Assembly: GCF_000182565.1 (NCBI RefSeq)
Contig: NW_015971537.1
Span: 1,957,299 to 2,021,298, forward strand
Source of the DNA: Spizellomyces punctatus DAOM BR117
Lineage: Eukaryota; Chytridiomycota; Chytridiomycetes; Spizellomycetales; Spizellomycetaceae
Direction of reading: 5' to 3'
DNA length: 64,000 bases
The notes beneath the pieces were generated by a model. The model had not been told where the DNA came from. It did not search any database and saw only the letters and a program-made list of their open reading frames with translations. Of this stretch, positions 24,596-33,811 are shown piece after piece (within the stretch, counting starts at the first letter, position 1; every line of letters starts with the position of its first letter). Position numbers and translations under genes: made by a program.

Positions 24596-25543
24596 ATGAG
24601 TTATTCCACATTACTGTTTTCGACACCGCCGCGAAAGGTTGCGCCCGAGTCCTTTCCGTCGCATCAATCACCGTTGGGCCCACCCCATCCACCACACCCT
24701 CTCTCTCACGCACATGCATCAACCCCTCTCCTCCCTCATCCCCCCCATGCGCACCCATCCTCAACACCCCTCCTCCCCCGCCCAGATCCCTCCCGCAAAA
24801 TCCAACAACAACCCATACCAAGTCCTCGCCGCTCCCTCCTCCTCCCATCTGCCCGCTCCGCCTCGCAGCCTATCCTAAATGACCTTGTTTACTCCTCTTT
24901 GACCCGATCCCCATATACGGGGTCCCCGCGTGACAGTGGCATGCTACTACAAACATCGCGCGGAACACTCTCCGATGATGATAGTATCAAAACCCGGACG
25001 CCTCCACTCTCGATCTCGGATTTAGGTCGAAAAGGATTATTATTAGATGGTGTGGGTAGACGAGAAGGACGGAAGTCTGTTCCACTTCCTGACATAAGAC
25101 CACCATTAGGAGATGGTCAAACTGATTATGGGCCGGTTCCAACTGGGTTGCTTTCGCCCACGTTTTCGGATGAGCGATTGGATACACTTCCACCCCTCCT
25201 TCCCATTCCCCCGAAATTCACGACAAAGAACTATAAAGACAAGACGTTACAAATGAAGATTGAGGATTTTGATAAAGTTGCGGAAAAGTTGGCGGATGTT
25301 GAGCGGGCTGGGTGGTTTGAAGGGGAATTGGATGAGGAGCTTTGGAGGCAGTTGGAAAAAGAGGATGAGGGGTCCGGTGGGTCTGATGGGGAGGAGGGTG
25401 GTGACGGGGAAAGGGTGGTTCAAGAGGTGGTCAATGTGCCGAAGCGTTTGAGTTTGGCGCCGACTGGGACGACTTTACCCCCGCTGATTCAACCTGTGCC
25501 TGCCAAACCTGCCGGATGGCGACGATGGTGTGGGTGTTTTTGA
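24596..25543 (+). CDS. Unrecognised 315-residue Pro-rich protein
   Basis: Open from an ATG at 24596 with no visible intron. Residues 1-90 are very rich in Pro, His and Ser and probably disordered. Residues 100-195 are polar with Ser/Thr-Pro sites (TRTPPLSISDLGRKG). A conserved-looking, probably helical block, KDKTLQMKIEDFDKVAEKLA then DVERAGWFEGELDEELWRQL, covers about 215-255. A Gly/Glu/Asp stretch follows, and the end is basic and Trp-rich (GWRRWCGCF). The last four residues, CGCF, place a Cys at the -4 position as in a CaaX-like lipidation signal, but the second and third residues are not typical. Its start lies 254 bp from that of CFAP73 in head-to-head orientation, so a flagellar role is possible but only inferred. 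I do not recognise the family. Confidence 0.6.
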   Translation: MSYSTLLFSTPPRKVAPESFPSHQSPLGPPHPPHPLSHAHASTPLLPHPPHAHPSSTPLLPRPDPSRKIQQQPIPSPRRSLLLPSARSASQPILNDLVYSSLTRSPYTGSPRDSGMLLQTSRGTLSDDDSIKTRTPPLSISDLGRKGLLLDGVGRREGRKSVPLPDIRPPLGDGQTDYGPVPTGLLSPTFSDERLDTLPPLLPIPPKFTTKNYKDKTLQMKIEDFDKVAEKLADVERAGWFEGELDEELWRQLEKEDEGSGGSDGEEGGDGERVVQEVVNVPKRLSLAPTGTTLPPLIQPVPAKPAGWRRWCGCF

Positions 25544-25880
25544 CGAAAAGCATCCAACAACCTTACCACCGAGTCAGACTTATTCCTTTCCAAGCTGGGG
25601 AATGGATATAAGCGTAGATGGTGCTTGTGACAAAAAGACAGTCACCGGGAAAAGCAGGAAACCCCGTACATAGATTTGATTTATACCCCACGCATGATTT
25701 AATGGACATATATAAACTTTTTTTTTTCGACTCGCCAGAGCTTTATAAAATTGTGTGTTTATTTGCACAGAATCAAAAAGCCCCATTACCCAAAATAAAT
25801 AAAAGTAACAGTTACGAAAATAAATAAGCATTTCCACTCGTCCTCACTCAACTATGCAAATATTGACTATCTTGACTAGA
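25544..25880. other. 337-bp convergent 3' interval
   Basis: Lies between the stop of the Pro-rich gene and the NUBPL stop. AT-rich with T runs and no plausible gene; presumably the two 3'UTRs. Confidence 0.5.
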
Positions 25881-26983
25881 CTACAATCCCAACTTTTCCG
25901 CCACCTTCTTCGCCAACCCTCGATATACCTCCGCATGCACACTCGTAGGCTGGGCAATAACAATAGGTGTCCCCGCATCTGATGTTGCGCATACATCAGG
26001 GTGAAGTGGGATATTAGCCAAGATGTCGAGATCCATGGACTGGGCGGTGGAGACGAGGTGGTCTTGGTTTCCGAAAATGTGGGAGGTGTGTGAGCAGTTT
26101 GGACATTGGTATAAGGACATGTTTTGGACGAGGCCGAAAATCTAGATAGAAACCGAAATGGGATATGCGTAAAAGGTTATGCATTTGGCAGTGGCAAGAG
26201 TCACCGTCAATCGTTCTTACGTACCGGTATCCCAACCTTTCGAAACATATTCACCCCCTTTCTCACATCCGCAAGCGCAACATCCTGCGGCGTCGACACA
26301 ATGACCGCCCCATCCACCACCACCGACTGCGACACCGTCAACTGCGTATCCCCGGTCCCAGGCGGCATATCCACAACAAGAACATCAACCCCCCACTCAA
26401 CCTGCCGTAACAGCTGCTCCAAAGCCTTCATGACCATCAACCCGCGCCATACGATGGGTGCATCACGGTCTATCAGGAACCCCATGGACATGCATTTGAC
26501 TCCGTAATTCGTGAGTGGGCGTAAGAGGTTTTGGGGCGTTGTTTCGGGAGTAGAGGTTAGGTTCATCATGCGGGGGATGGAAGGACCAAAAAGATCTGCG
26601 TCGAGGAGGCCTGTACTTATGTTTTGGGATGCCAATGCGACTGCGAGGTTCACTAGCATGGAAACGAAAGTTAGGACTTGTTCACCTAAACAATTGTCAT
26701 GCACGAACCTGCTGTAGTAGACTTTCCTACGCCTCCCTTCCCACTCGCGACCGCAACGACATGCTTGACGCCCTTGATGGGACTTTTGGTCGGTAGTCCG
26801 CGGGCCATGCGGAGTGTGGGTGGTGTGCCCTTGACCGGCAGGCCCTGTCCACATGTTAACAACCGATATATAAAAATGTTGGTGTTCGTAAACACTTACG
26901 AGTGGGTTATCGTGATAAACCACAGAAGACGTATGAAAACACTTTTGTAACCTTGCTATTCTGCTCGCCATTATCCTCGTCAT
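25881..26983 (-). CDS. NUBPL: NUBPL/Ind1, mitochondrial Fe-S P-loop protein for complex I assembly
   Basis: Mrp/Nbp35-family ATPase that inserts iron-sulfur clusters into complex I. ATG at 26983 ([20 protein letters not shown]) or 26971 (MASRIAR...) gives a basic mitochondrial presequence. Exons then give [20 protein letters not shown] and the deviant Walker [11 protein letters not shown] (26740-26710), then [49 protein letters not shown] and [17 protein letters not shown]. The cluster-binding CxxC is in [17 protein letters not shown], and the frame ends VAEKLGL. Five or so exons. Its presence predicts a respiratory chain with complex I, unlike Saccharomyces. Divergent from PDCD2 across 162 bp. 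Confidence 0.95.
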
Positions 26984-27053
26984 CTCGTTAATCTTGGCAG
27001 ATGTCGCAAATGACAAAAACGCTAAACACTCTGTTGCCTGCAAGCACTTGCCA

Positions 27054-27062
27054 TCACGTGAC
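27054..27062. promoter_or_regulatory. TCACGTGAC element in the NUBPL/PDCD2 divergent promoter
   Basis: A CACGTG E-box in the form TCACGTGAC lies in the middle of the 162-bp gap between two start codons (71 bp from NUBPL, 83 bp from PDCD2). The same core recurs in several other gaps of the window. Confidence 0.5.
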
Positions 27063-27145
27063 CTATGAATTGTTTTTGGCCTTTGGAAGTTTGTTGGAAA
27101 TGATCTACGTTTTCCTTCTTTTGAATGGTTGTTTTGGAGAAAGGG

Positions 27146-28425
27146 ATGCCGGCTATTCAGTTGGGCTTTGCAGAAGTCCCCGAGGAGCCTCTGACGTACT
27201 CCTTGGATGACTATCCAAACAAGATTGGAGGGAAACCAGTAAGTTGAATCGAATGAGCGGTACAAGTCAACTGAGGTGTACTGACTTTTACAGTTTTGGT
27301 TAAACCCATCCAAATACCTATCTTGGACGGATGTGGTTTGTAGTGTTTGTAATAAAGTCATGGTCCTCCTCGTTCAGGTAACGTAAATGTCGTAAACTTT
27401 GTTTTTTTTTTTTGCATGCGCTAAATGTGTCGGAACGATAGTTTTATACACCAGAGGATGAACCGCCCGAAGCATACCACCGCGTAATCTATCTATTCTG
27501 TTGCCGAGACGGGAAATGTCATAAAACGGACTGGAAGGGGTGGTATGTAATCGTATTGAAAGGGTTCTTGTTGTGAATGGTAGAGTCGTTGACGTGCGTG
27601 ACAAAATAGTTTCAAAGTGTATCGAAGCCAGTTGGGGGAATGGAATCCGTACTATAACCCTGGTGAAGGAATGCAAGTGGATTCAGTGCAAGGTATGTAT
27701 CATAGTTATGGTTGTATGTTATATCCCATGATTGATGAGATGACTTTTGTTCAGCACCCCAATGCACAGTCTGCGGCCTCGAAGCTCCCAAAACATGTTC
27801 AAAATGCAAAAAAGTACACTACTGCTGCCGAGAGCATCAATTAGTGGATTGGACGGGAGGACACAAGGCCATCTGCGGGACTGACAAGAACACCATCCCA
27901 TCCACTACTCATCTCTTTCCGGAATTTGAATTGGTATCCGAGGATGAACCAGAGGCTGAACCCGTTCCAACATCCATACCAACACTACCGACACCAGACA
28001 CAACATCTGAACAACACCAAGAAGAATACGAGGAAACATCCGTGGACGTTGATAAACCCTTTCTCAAATTCCAGAAACGCATCTCCCGCTCCCCTTCCCA
28101 AGTCATTCGATACGCCCGTGTTTCGTATTCGACGGATCCTACACCCCTTTACGTCGCTTCCACCCTCCCACCTCCCATCCCCCCCTGTCCATGCTGCAAC
28201 CAACCCCGCACATTCGAATTTCAAGTCATGCCCCAAATGCTAAATGTACTCGACATTAACCACTATGATGAACATGCCCTCGATTGGGGAACGGTGATTG
28301 TGTATTCGTGTGCAGGGAATTGTTGGGGTGAGGAGGTGTTTAGGGAGGAGGTGGTGTGGAGGCAAATGTTTTCAGAGGAGGGGATGGGGGATGCTGCGCG
28401 GAGGGCTTTAGAGGGGAAGGCATAA
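27146..28425 (+). CDS. PDCD2: PDCD2 / Tsr4-type MYND protein (uS5/Rps2 chaperone family)
   Basis: PDCD2-family proteins act as dedicated chaperones of ribosomal protein uS5 during 40S assembly. Exon 1 (27146-27238) gives [20 protein letters not shown] and [11 protein letters not shown]. Exon 2 reads [20 protein letters not shown], and exon 3 gives [20 protein letters not shown]. The fourth reads [20 protein letters not shown]. The MYND finger follows: [20 protein letters not shown] then [19 protein letters not shown]. The last exon holds an acidic linker ([17 protein letters not shown]) and the PDCD2_C domain with [40 protein letters not shown] and [16 protein letters not shown]. All five metal-binding motifs expected for the family are present. 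Confidence 0.95.
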
Positions 28426-28903
28426 GAGTTTGTTTCTTTATCATTTCCATTAATTTAATAGATCAGTTTCTGCATTGCCACGTACGAACCGACATCGGAT
28501 GTTCTTCGTAGAGAGGGCGTTTGTCCCATTTTCATAATATTCCTCGTGTGGTTGAATTCTTCTGTGGTGATGGTTGAATGTACAGGTTTTCCTTGATACT
28601 ATCAAAATAGTGCGTTAACCATCCCAAATGATGACTCCTCATCATTTGCACACTTTAAAAACGCTCATCTTCGCTTGATTAAAAAAATAACAATAAAAAT
28701 CTATATTTTTTTTTTGGTTCATCTTATCTAGCTACATAGATACCAACACCTACCCTTACGATTCCAATCTTCCTTTCGGCAAGGATCCGTCAAACGTTTG
28801 CGAGGCCTTTCACTCTCGCCAAACCGTTTACGAATCTCCTAATAATATTTACCCATTATCGAATGTCCCTATCACGAGCCCATACTATAATTCACTACGA
28901 CTT
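28426..28903. other. 478-bp convergent 3' interval
   Basis: Between the PDCD2 stop and the carrier-gene stop; AT-rich, with runs of A and T near 28680-28715. I see no gene. Confidence 0.5.
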
Positions 28904-29906
28904 CTACTTGCGATCATACAAGTCTTGAAACAACTTCCAAAGCACCGAAAACATGATCCCCTGCAGCCCGTTCGTCAAAATCCGTGTCTTGAGTCCTCGT
29001 CCAAACAAACCTCCCACACCATCCTTTTCAATAACGGCCCTGGCCGCCCCAACATAACTCACACGCGTCTCATTCACTTGTCGGTACGTTTTAATCACAC
29101 GCAAGGAATTTGAAATGGTGTCCGAGACAACAGAGGCCGAGAACCCAATCACAGCTTGACGGGCGAGTTTTCTGGGTGTTGTGGATTGTTGGGGGAGGAC
29201 TTCAGAGAGGTAATTGTAGGTTGCGAACCAGGGGTAGTGGCCAACAAACGTGGCCGCGGCAGAAGCGACGGCGCCGTACCACAGAGTGGGGATACCGTTT
29301 GCAGCGATACGAGCACGGAGGATGCGAACGCCGTCGTTTCCTTGTGTTTGGAGGGTTGTTTTTAATGTGTCGACGGGCGTCAAGAACATGCGAAAAGAGG
29401 CAGCAGCGGCAGAAGCGCCAATGGTTTTGACGGCGACGGGCCAATCCTTGGTGAGGTCAGAGCTCTCCAAGAGGGACATTGCAAATGCGTTTGCAGCCGT
29501 GTCACCAAAGCGGGAGAGGGGGCCTTGAATGAGGGCGGGTCCAATGCCTCTGTAAAAGCGGAGGATTTTACCGTCCTTGTAGAGGGTTTGCAGGGCTTGT
29601 GTCGTCGTTGTTCCATATCTATACTGGTAGTTCATTGTCGTGCGGAGGGGCTGCACGAGAGCGAGAGCGCCAAGTCAAATCCCAAGTGCAAAGTACGAGT
29701 GAGAACAAGTAGGAAGCAAAAATAAAAGAAGAAAGCTATTAGCAAAATGAGGAATGCAATCGTCCAGGCGAAAAAAGAAAATACAATACCATGAGAGTGC
29801 AGACTTGAACAACCATGGCAGCAGCCCCCGACAACCCACCCCCCATGGCTCTCTCGAGCGCCTTGTTAACGTTGAACGAAGAAGATGTAGTCTGTGATGT
29901 GGTCAT
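28904..29906 (-). CDS. Mitochondrial carrier family protein
   Basis: Two-exon gene for an inner-membrane solute carrier. Exon 1 (29906-29790) encodes MTTSQTTSSSFNVNKALERA and MGGGLSGAAAMVVQVCTLM; exon 2 begins PLRTTMNYQYRYG after an intron of about 140 nt. Repeat 1 shows the P-x-(T)-x-x motif around PLRTTMNYQYRY with FYRGIGPALIQGPLSRFGD. Repeat 2 shows FLTPVDTLKTTLQTQ and LWYGAVASAAATFVGHYPWF, and repeat 3 shows SNSLRVIKTYRQ and LFGRGLKTRILTNGLQGIMF. The degenerate signature motifs mark a divergent subgroup found in protists and algae; the substrate is unknown. Length about 290 residues, as usual for the family. Confidence 0.88.
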
Positions 29907-30059
29907 TTTCGTTCAATGGCGAGTTGACAAAAATCCTCCTCCGAATTGCGAAATGCTTCAAGGCGCCAAAAAGCTTCGTGGGAAAAAAGTGCCAGTGGCT
30001 TAGTATGAAATTGCCGGCGGCAATAAAACCAAAAATAGGGAAATTAAAAGATATCCATG

Positions 30060-30065
30060 CACGTG
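30060..30065. promoter_or_regulatory. CACGTG (GCACGTGAA) upstream of the carrier gene
   Basis: E-box 154 bp upstream of the mitochondrial-carrier start codon; one of a recurring set in this window. Confidence 0.35.
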
Positions 30066-30171
30066 AAAGAGATCGTGCTGTGCCATTACCTAGTGACTGT
30101 GCCTTATTTCGGGCATGACATAAGCACTTTATTCGGTCGAGACTTGCGCCCTCGAGCTATGTAAAAACACT

Positions 30172-30684
30172 TTAAATGCAATGAGTTTTACAATAGTCCT
30201 CAACGGCGTCTCGCAAGGGTCGGTTGGTATATAGCTTTTCTACTTGCAAGGGCTCATTAGTCATAGGATCTTTTTCCTTGTGGGCTGTCAGATATTCCAC
30301 TAGGGCTTCGCGTTCATAGGAGATACCACTTGGTGCGATCACTGGGTCTTTGAAAAGTTCAAATGTTCAAAGGACAGCGAAAGTATTCGGGATCATTATC
30401 TGTAGGATCAGCTGTCGTTGCACTGTACACGACATCGCAACAACGTGCTGCAATTATTCGCCAGTATGCGTCAGATCTCGGGGGTTTCTCAGAGTCCTCT
30501 CGCGGAGAGCATTTATGGCTCGTTGAACTGCTTGTCCCGCAGCACGGTCACGAAGATGTCCAATAGTATCAAAATTCGCCTTATTGAAAACCTCCTTGAG
30601 CTTCGGACCGACGAACCAAAGCGCGTCTATGGGATCGTTCAGTAAGACTGGTTGTTCTTCAATGAGATTGCTGTCGGCGTACAT
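30172..30684 (-). pseudogene. U-box domain protein with two compensating frameshifts
   Basis: From the ATG at 30684 the frame gives MYADSNLIEEQPVLLNDPID, ALWFVGPKLKEVFNKANFD and INALRERTLRNP. It then hits a stop at 30454. Sense continues in another frame as DAYWRIIAARCCDVVYSATT and DPEYFRCPL. It then returns to the first frame as FELFKDPVIAPSGISYERE, DPMTNEPLQV and LRDAVEDYCKTHCI, ending at TAA 30172-30174. Together the last parts form a U-box (E2-binding fold of ubiquitin ligases), with YFRCPL plus FELFKDPV spanning the second break. The first shift lies in or near a run of five C (about 30478-30484), the second near 30362-30370; they cancel. Either a recent pseudogene or two sequence errors. 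The N-terminal part resembles a helix-hairpin-helix element (FVGPKLKEVFNKANFDTIGH). Confidence 0.7.
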
Positions 30685-31257
30685 TATTTATGTATCCTTA
30701 ATGAATTTGCAATAATAATAATAATATATACTGTTTCTGTTTTTGCTGCATGCTGTTATCATCGATGCAATAATGACAAGACCTTAAGGTTGAAAGTGGA
30801 CACCTTCTTGGACTACAGTACTGTAGTTCAATCAATGCCCTTGACGATCAGGTGACTCTCCAAGCTGGCGTGACCTCACGTGATTATTGAGGCAGCGGAT
30901 GATGTCAGCAAAAGGTTCGTTTTGATGCCCCGTCCTGGGCTCTTCGAGTCCCAATGCATTTATACCTGCATAGATTGATATAATGGATAAGGAGGATATT
31001 GCAGGCATTCATTGCATATCTACGGTTGCGCAATCCAGAGTATTACGTGTATTGAGGCACCGACATGAACTCTTCATGTATCAAATGTAAAATTTTGTGT
31101 GTGCCCTCTTGGGTGAGAATGATTTTTAGGCGCTTAAGGGATACGGCGTCATATGCATCCATGTATCTATGGAATTCCTCCCTCTTAAAAGTTCAGAACC
31201 GAGATGAAATTCCATTCGCAAACACATCAACTTGCACACCACACATTCCAATGTCCA
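30685..31257. other. 573-bp interval upstream of the U-box gene
   Basis: Contains an AT-rich ATA/ATT tract (30712-30732) and the palindromic TCACGTGA (30876-30883). No convincing gene; holds the U-box promoter and the COG1 3' region. Confidence 0.45.
30876..30883. promoter_or_regulatory. TCACGTGA palindrome
   Basis: Perfect 8-bp palindrome containing the CACGTG core, 192 bp upstream of the U-box start codon. Confidence 0.4.
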
Positions 31258-33647
31258 TCACGCAAAACCTCGATAGATTCCCCTCGTCACCGGCAAAAGC
31301 GTAAACCTCGGAGGCGTTACAACAGGCACATCCCGCACCTGCACCGGTTTCAAAGCAGGTACATTTGTACCAAACGCTCCGAATAACGTGCATGTACGTG
31401 CATGGTACCTATCAACCACATCTGCAAGCGCAGGTTCCTCCATGGAGAGCGGGAATCCCAATCGCGATAGGTACATGATATGAAATGCCCGTTGAACAGA
31501 GTTTGTGTGGTGATAAACGTCTTGGATTGTTCGTCCCAGCTCTTGTTTCAAGTGCTCCACAATGCTCTTTTCGAGTGTAACGCCTCCAACGCGATTCCAT
31601 TCTTGATGAATGTACCATAACGCCTGGAGCACGTATGTGGAAGGTTGGCTGATCAAGTCCTCATCCTGACCCTGATCCTTCCCAAGCTGTACCATGTCAT
31701 GCTGCATCTCGTCTTGTATTCCCCGTACCAATATCTCCCGAACTCGCTCACAGACACTCGTCACCCACACGGAATGACAATCGACATAAAGCTTCATGAA
31801 GGTCTCCAAACACCCCTCTAGAACTTTTGGTCCACAGGGTAAATCCCCTTGCATCCCCTTTAATCGCATGGCAACCCGCTTTGCAACCCGTCCGATGCCC
31901 AATGTGTCATCCATGCCCTTTCCGACCATTAATAACCGTAACCCATCCACGTACGCCTGCATACCATTCTGAAAGACTTGATCAAAACGGATGGTTTCGA
32001 GTCCCTTCATGTCCTCTAGTATCGCTTTCAAACCTCCTTCGAATCCGTCTGCCACTTTTGTCATTCCGTCCATGGCACCTCGTGTCCAGAGTTCGGTGGA
32101 CAGGTTCGTGCAAGGTGGGAGTGTACATGTTGTTGGGCGGGACGAGAGGCGTTTGAAATGGGTTTCGAGGGTGCGGTCGGTGGTGTGTGCAAAAGGGGTG
32201 TGGAGGAGGCGGGTGTAAAGGTCGTAGGCTTCGCCAACCACAGCTGTACACATCTGTACAAAAAAGTTACGATTAGTAACCAGCATTCCAACATTGCTTG
32301 CACTTAAGACAAAAGCAAAATAATTCGTACCACATCCCAATCCCGTAACTCTTCCAACACCTCATCCACCCCCTTTCGAATCCTCTTCAAGTCTTTTCCA
32401 CTCATAACATGCTCCAACGCTCCTTCCACACTCTTTGTCGTCTCTTTTTCCATTAGTTCCACCCACGCTCGCACCCCGTCGCGCACATCCACACCCGCCC
32501 ATGCCACACGCGGTCGAAACTCCTGCACACTCCCCGGCAAATACCGCCAAATACTATGCATATTCCTATACAACCCCGTCATGTCCGTGTCCTGGACGCG
32601 TTGTACCGTTCGTGAAAAGACATCTTTGCAAAACAGGGTGTAAATATCTTGAACAGTTTTTGTGAATGAGGTAAGTGTGGTTTCGATGGGGTGCGTTGAA
32701 TTTGACGGGTGTGGGAGGTGGCGGCGAGCTGTGAGGAGTGATTGGAGGGGTTCGTGTGTGGGTTCGAGCAGGGTTATAGCGCAGAGGGTTTCTGCAATGT
32801 TCTGAAATGATTTTGAAAGTCATTTCCTTTTCGTAATAAACTTTACACTCTGGCCGTCAAAACACACCTGTGGATCTTGATCGAACGATCCCAGGAACCC
32901 TTGAGCGCGCTCAATAATCTGAGCTCTGAAATGGCTCACGGCATTCCATTGGCGTCGTATCACTGGAAACGACATCTGTGCAGGTGGTTCCGTTATGATG
33001 CGCATAACGGGAAAAAGTTTTACGTATGGAATGGGACAAACGGAACGTACCATGGGACGCAACGCTGTATCAGATTGTTGGAGGTTTTCGTAAATTCTTT
33101 GGGCGATGATGTAGAGGAGTGTACAGGTCAGGTAGGCATGGGATTCCATCGCGTGCCAAATCTGCGTTCCTTTTGAGTATCGAAACTTTTTGCAGTTTTT
33201 TATAGAAAAAGATCCCAAACCTGCTCGGGTGTATCCACCAACACCTTGATTTGTGCCGCAACCGAATACACTATCCCCCGCTTTTGTTCCAGACTAGCAT
33301 CTTTATCCTTCACCAACCGCATGCCCACGGCAGTCTTTAACGTACGCGCATCGCACATGGTCGATAGTGACTCGATATTTTGCGAAATGGTTGTTGAATG
33401 GGTTTGCATGGACTTTATGGCGTCAGCAGTGTTGATGAGGTCTCGGTACCGTTCGCCGACCATGACGCGTAGATCCTGCTTTTTGCGCTCAATGTCCGTG
33501 CTAGTGTTTTCTGAAATGTAAATGCAAATGGTTTTTTGCATCCGGGAACGACATTATCTACCTGGTTCGCGCATGGAGTATCCGCACATCTGCCACGGAA
33601 TGCTTTATAAAGAGACTATCCGCATCGTACCCATCCTCTCGTTGCAT
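31258..33647 (-). CDS. COG1: Conserved oligomeric Golgi complex subunit 1
   Basis: Lobe A/B bridging subunit of the COG tether for retrograde Golgi vesicles. The first exon starts at 33647: MQREDGYDADSLFIKHSVAD then VRILHARTR. The second exon gives the family hallmark DLRVMVGERYRDLINTADAI followed by KSMQTHSTTISQNIESLS and VLVDTPEQVWDLF. Middle exons cover residues typical of the Vps51-like helical rods. The last long exon (about 32255-31258) reads VVGEAYDLYTRLLHTPFAHT, GAMDGMTKVADGFEGGLKAI and QRAFHIMYLSRLGFPLS, ending GIYRGFA. About six exons. Divergent from RTEL1, with the two starts 165 bp apart. Confidence 0.87.
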
Positions 33648-33717
33648 CTTTCACAGCAAAACCTTTTTGGCGACGACGACGGGAAAGCTCCGCCCTTCAT
33701 CCCCCGTGAAGCACTCT

Positions 33718-33726
33718 GCACGTGAT
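33718..33726. promoter_or_regulatory. GCACGTGAT element in the COG1/RTEL1 divergent promoter
   Basis: CACGTG core at 33719-33724, 72 bp from the COG1 start and 88 bp from the RTEL1 start. Confidence 0.45.
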
Positions 33727-33811
33727 CCACTCCTCATCAACTTCACAGCCACCCATTGCACTTTTGGACTATGCGTGTTTTTCTTTGGCACACCGTTTTT
33801 GGTTTGGGACG

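Noticed and set aside
26207-27361. 384-codon minus-strand frame starting at 27361
   Set aside because: Reads through the NUBPL/PDCD2 promoter, PDCD2 antisense and NUBPL introns; only the portions after 26983 that match NUBPL are real.
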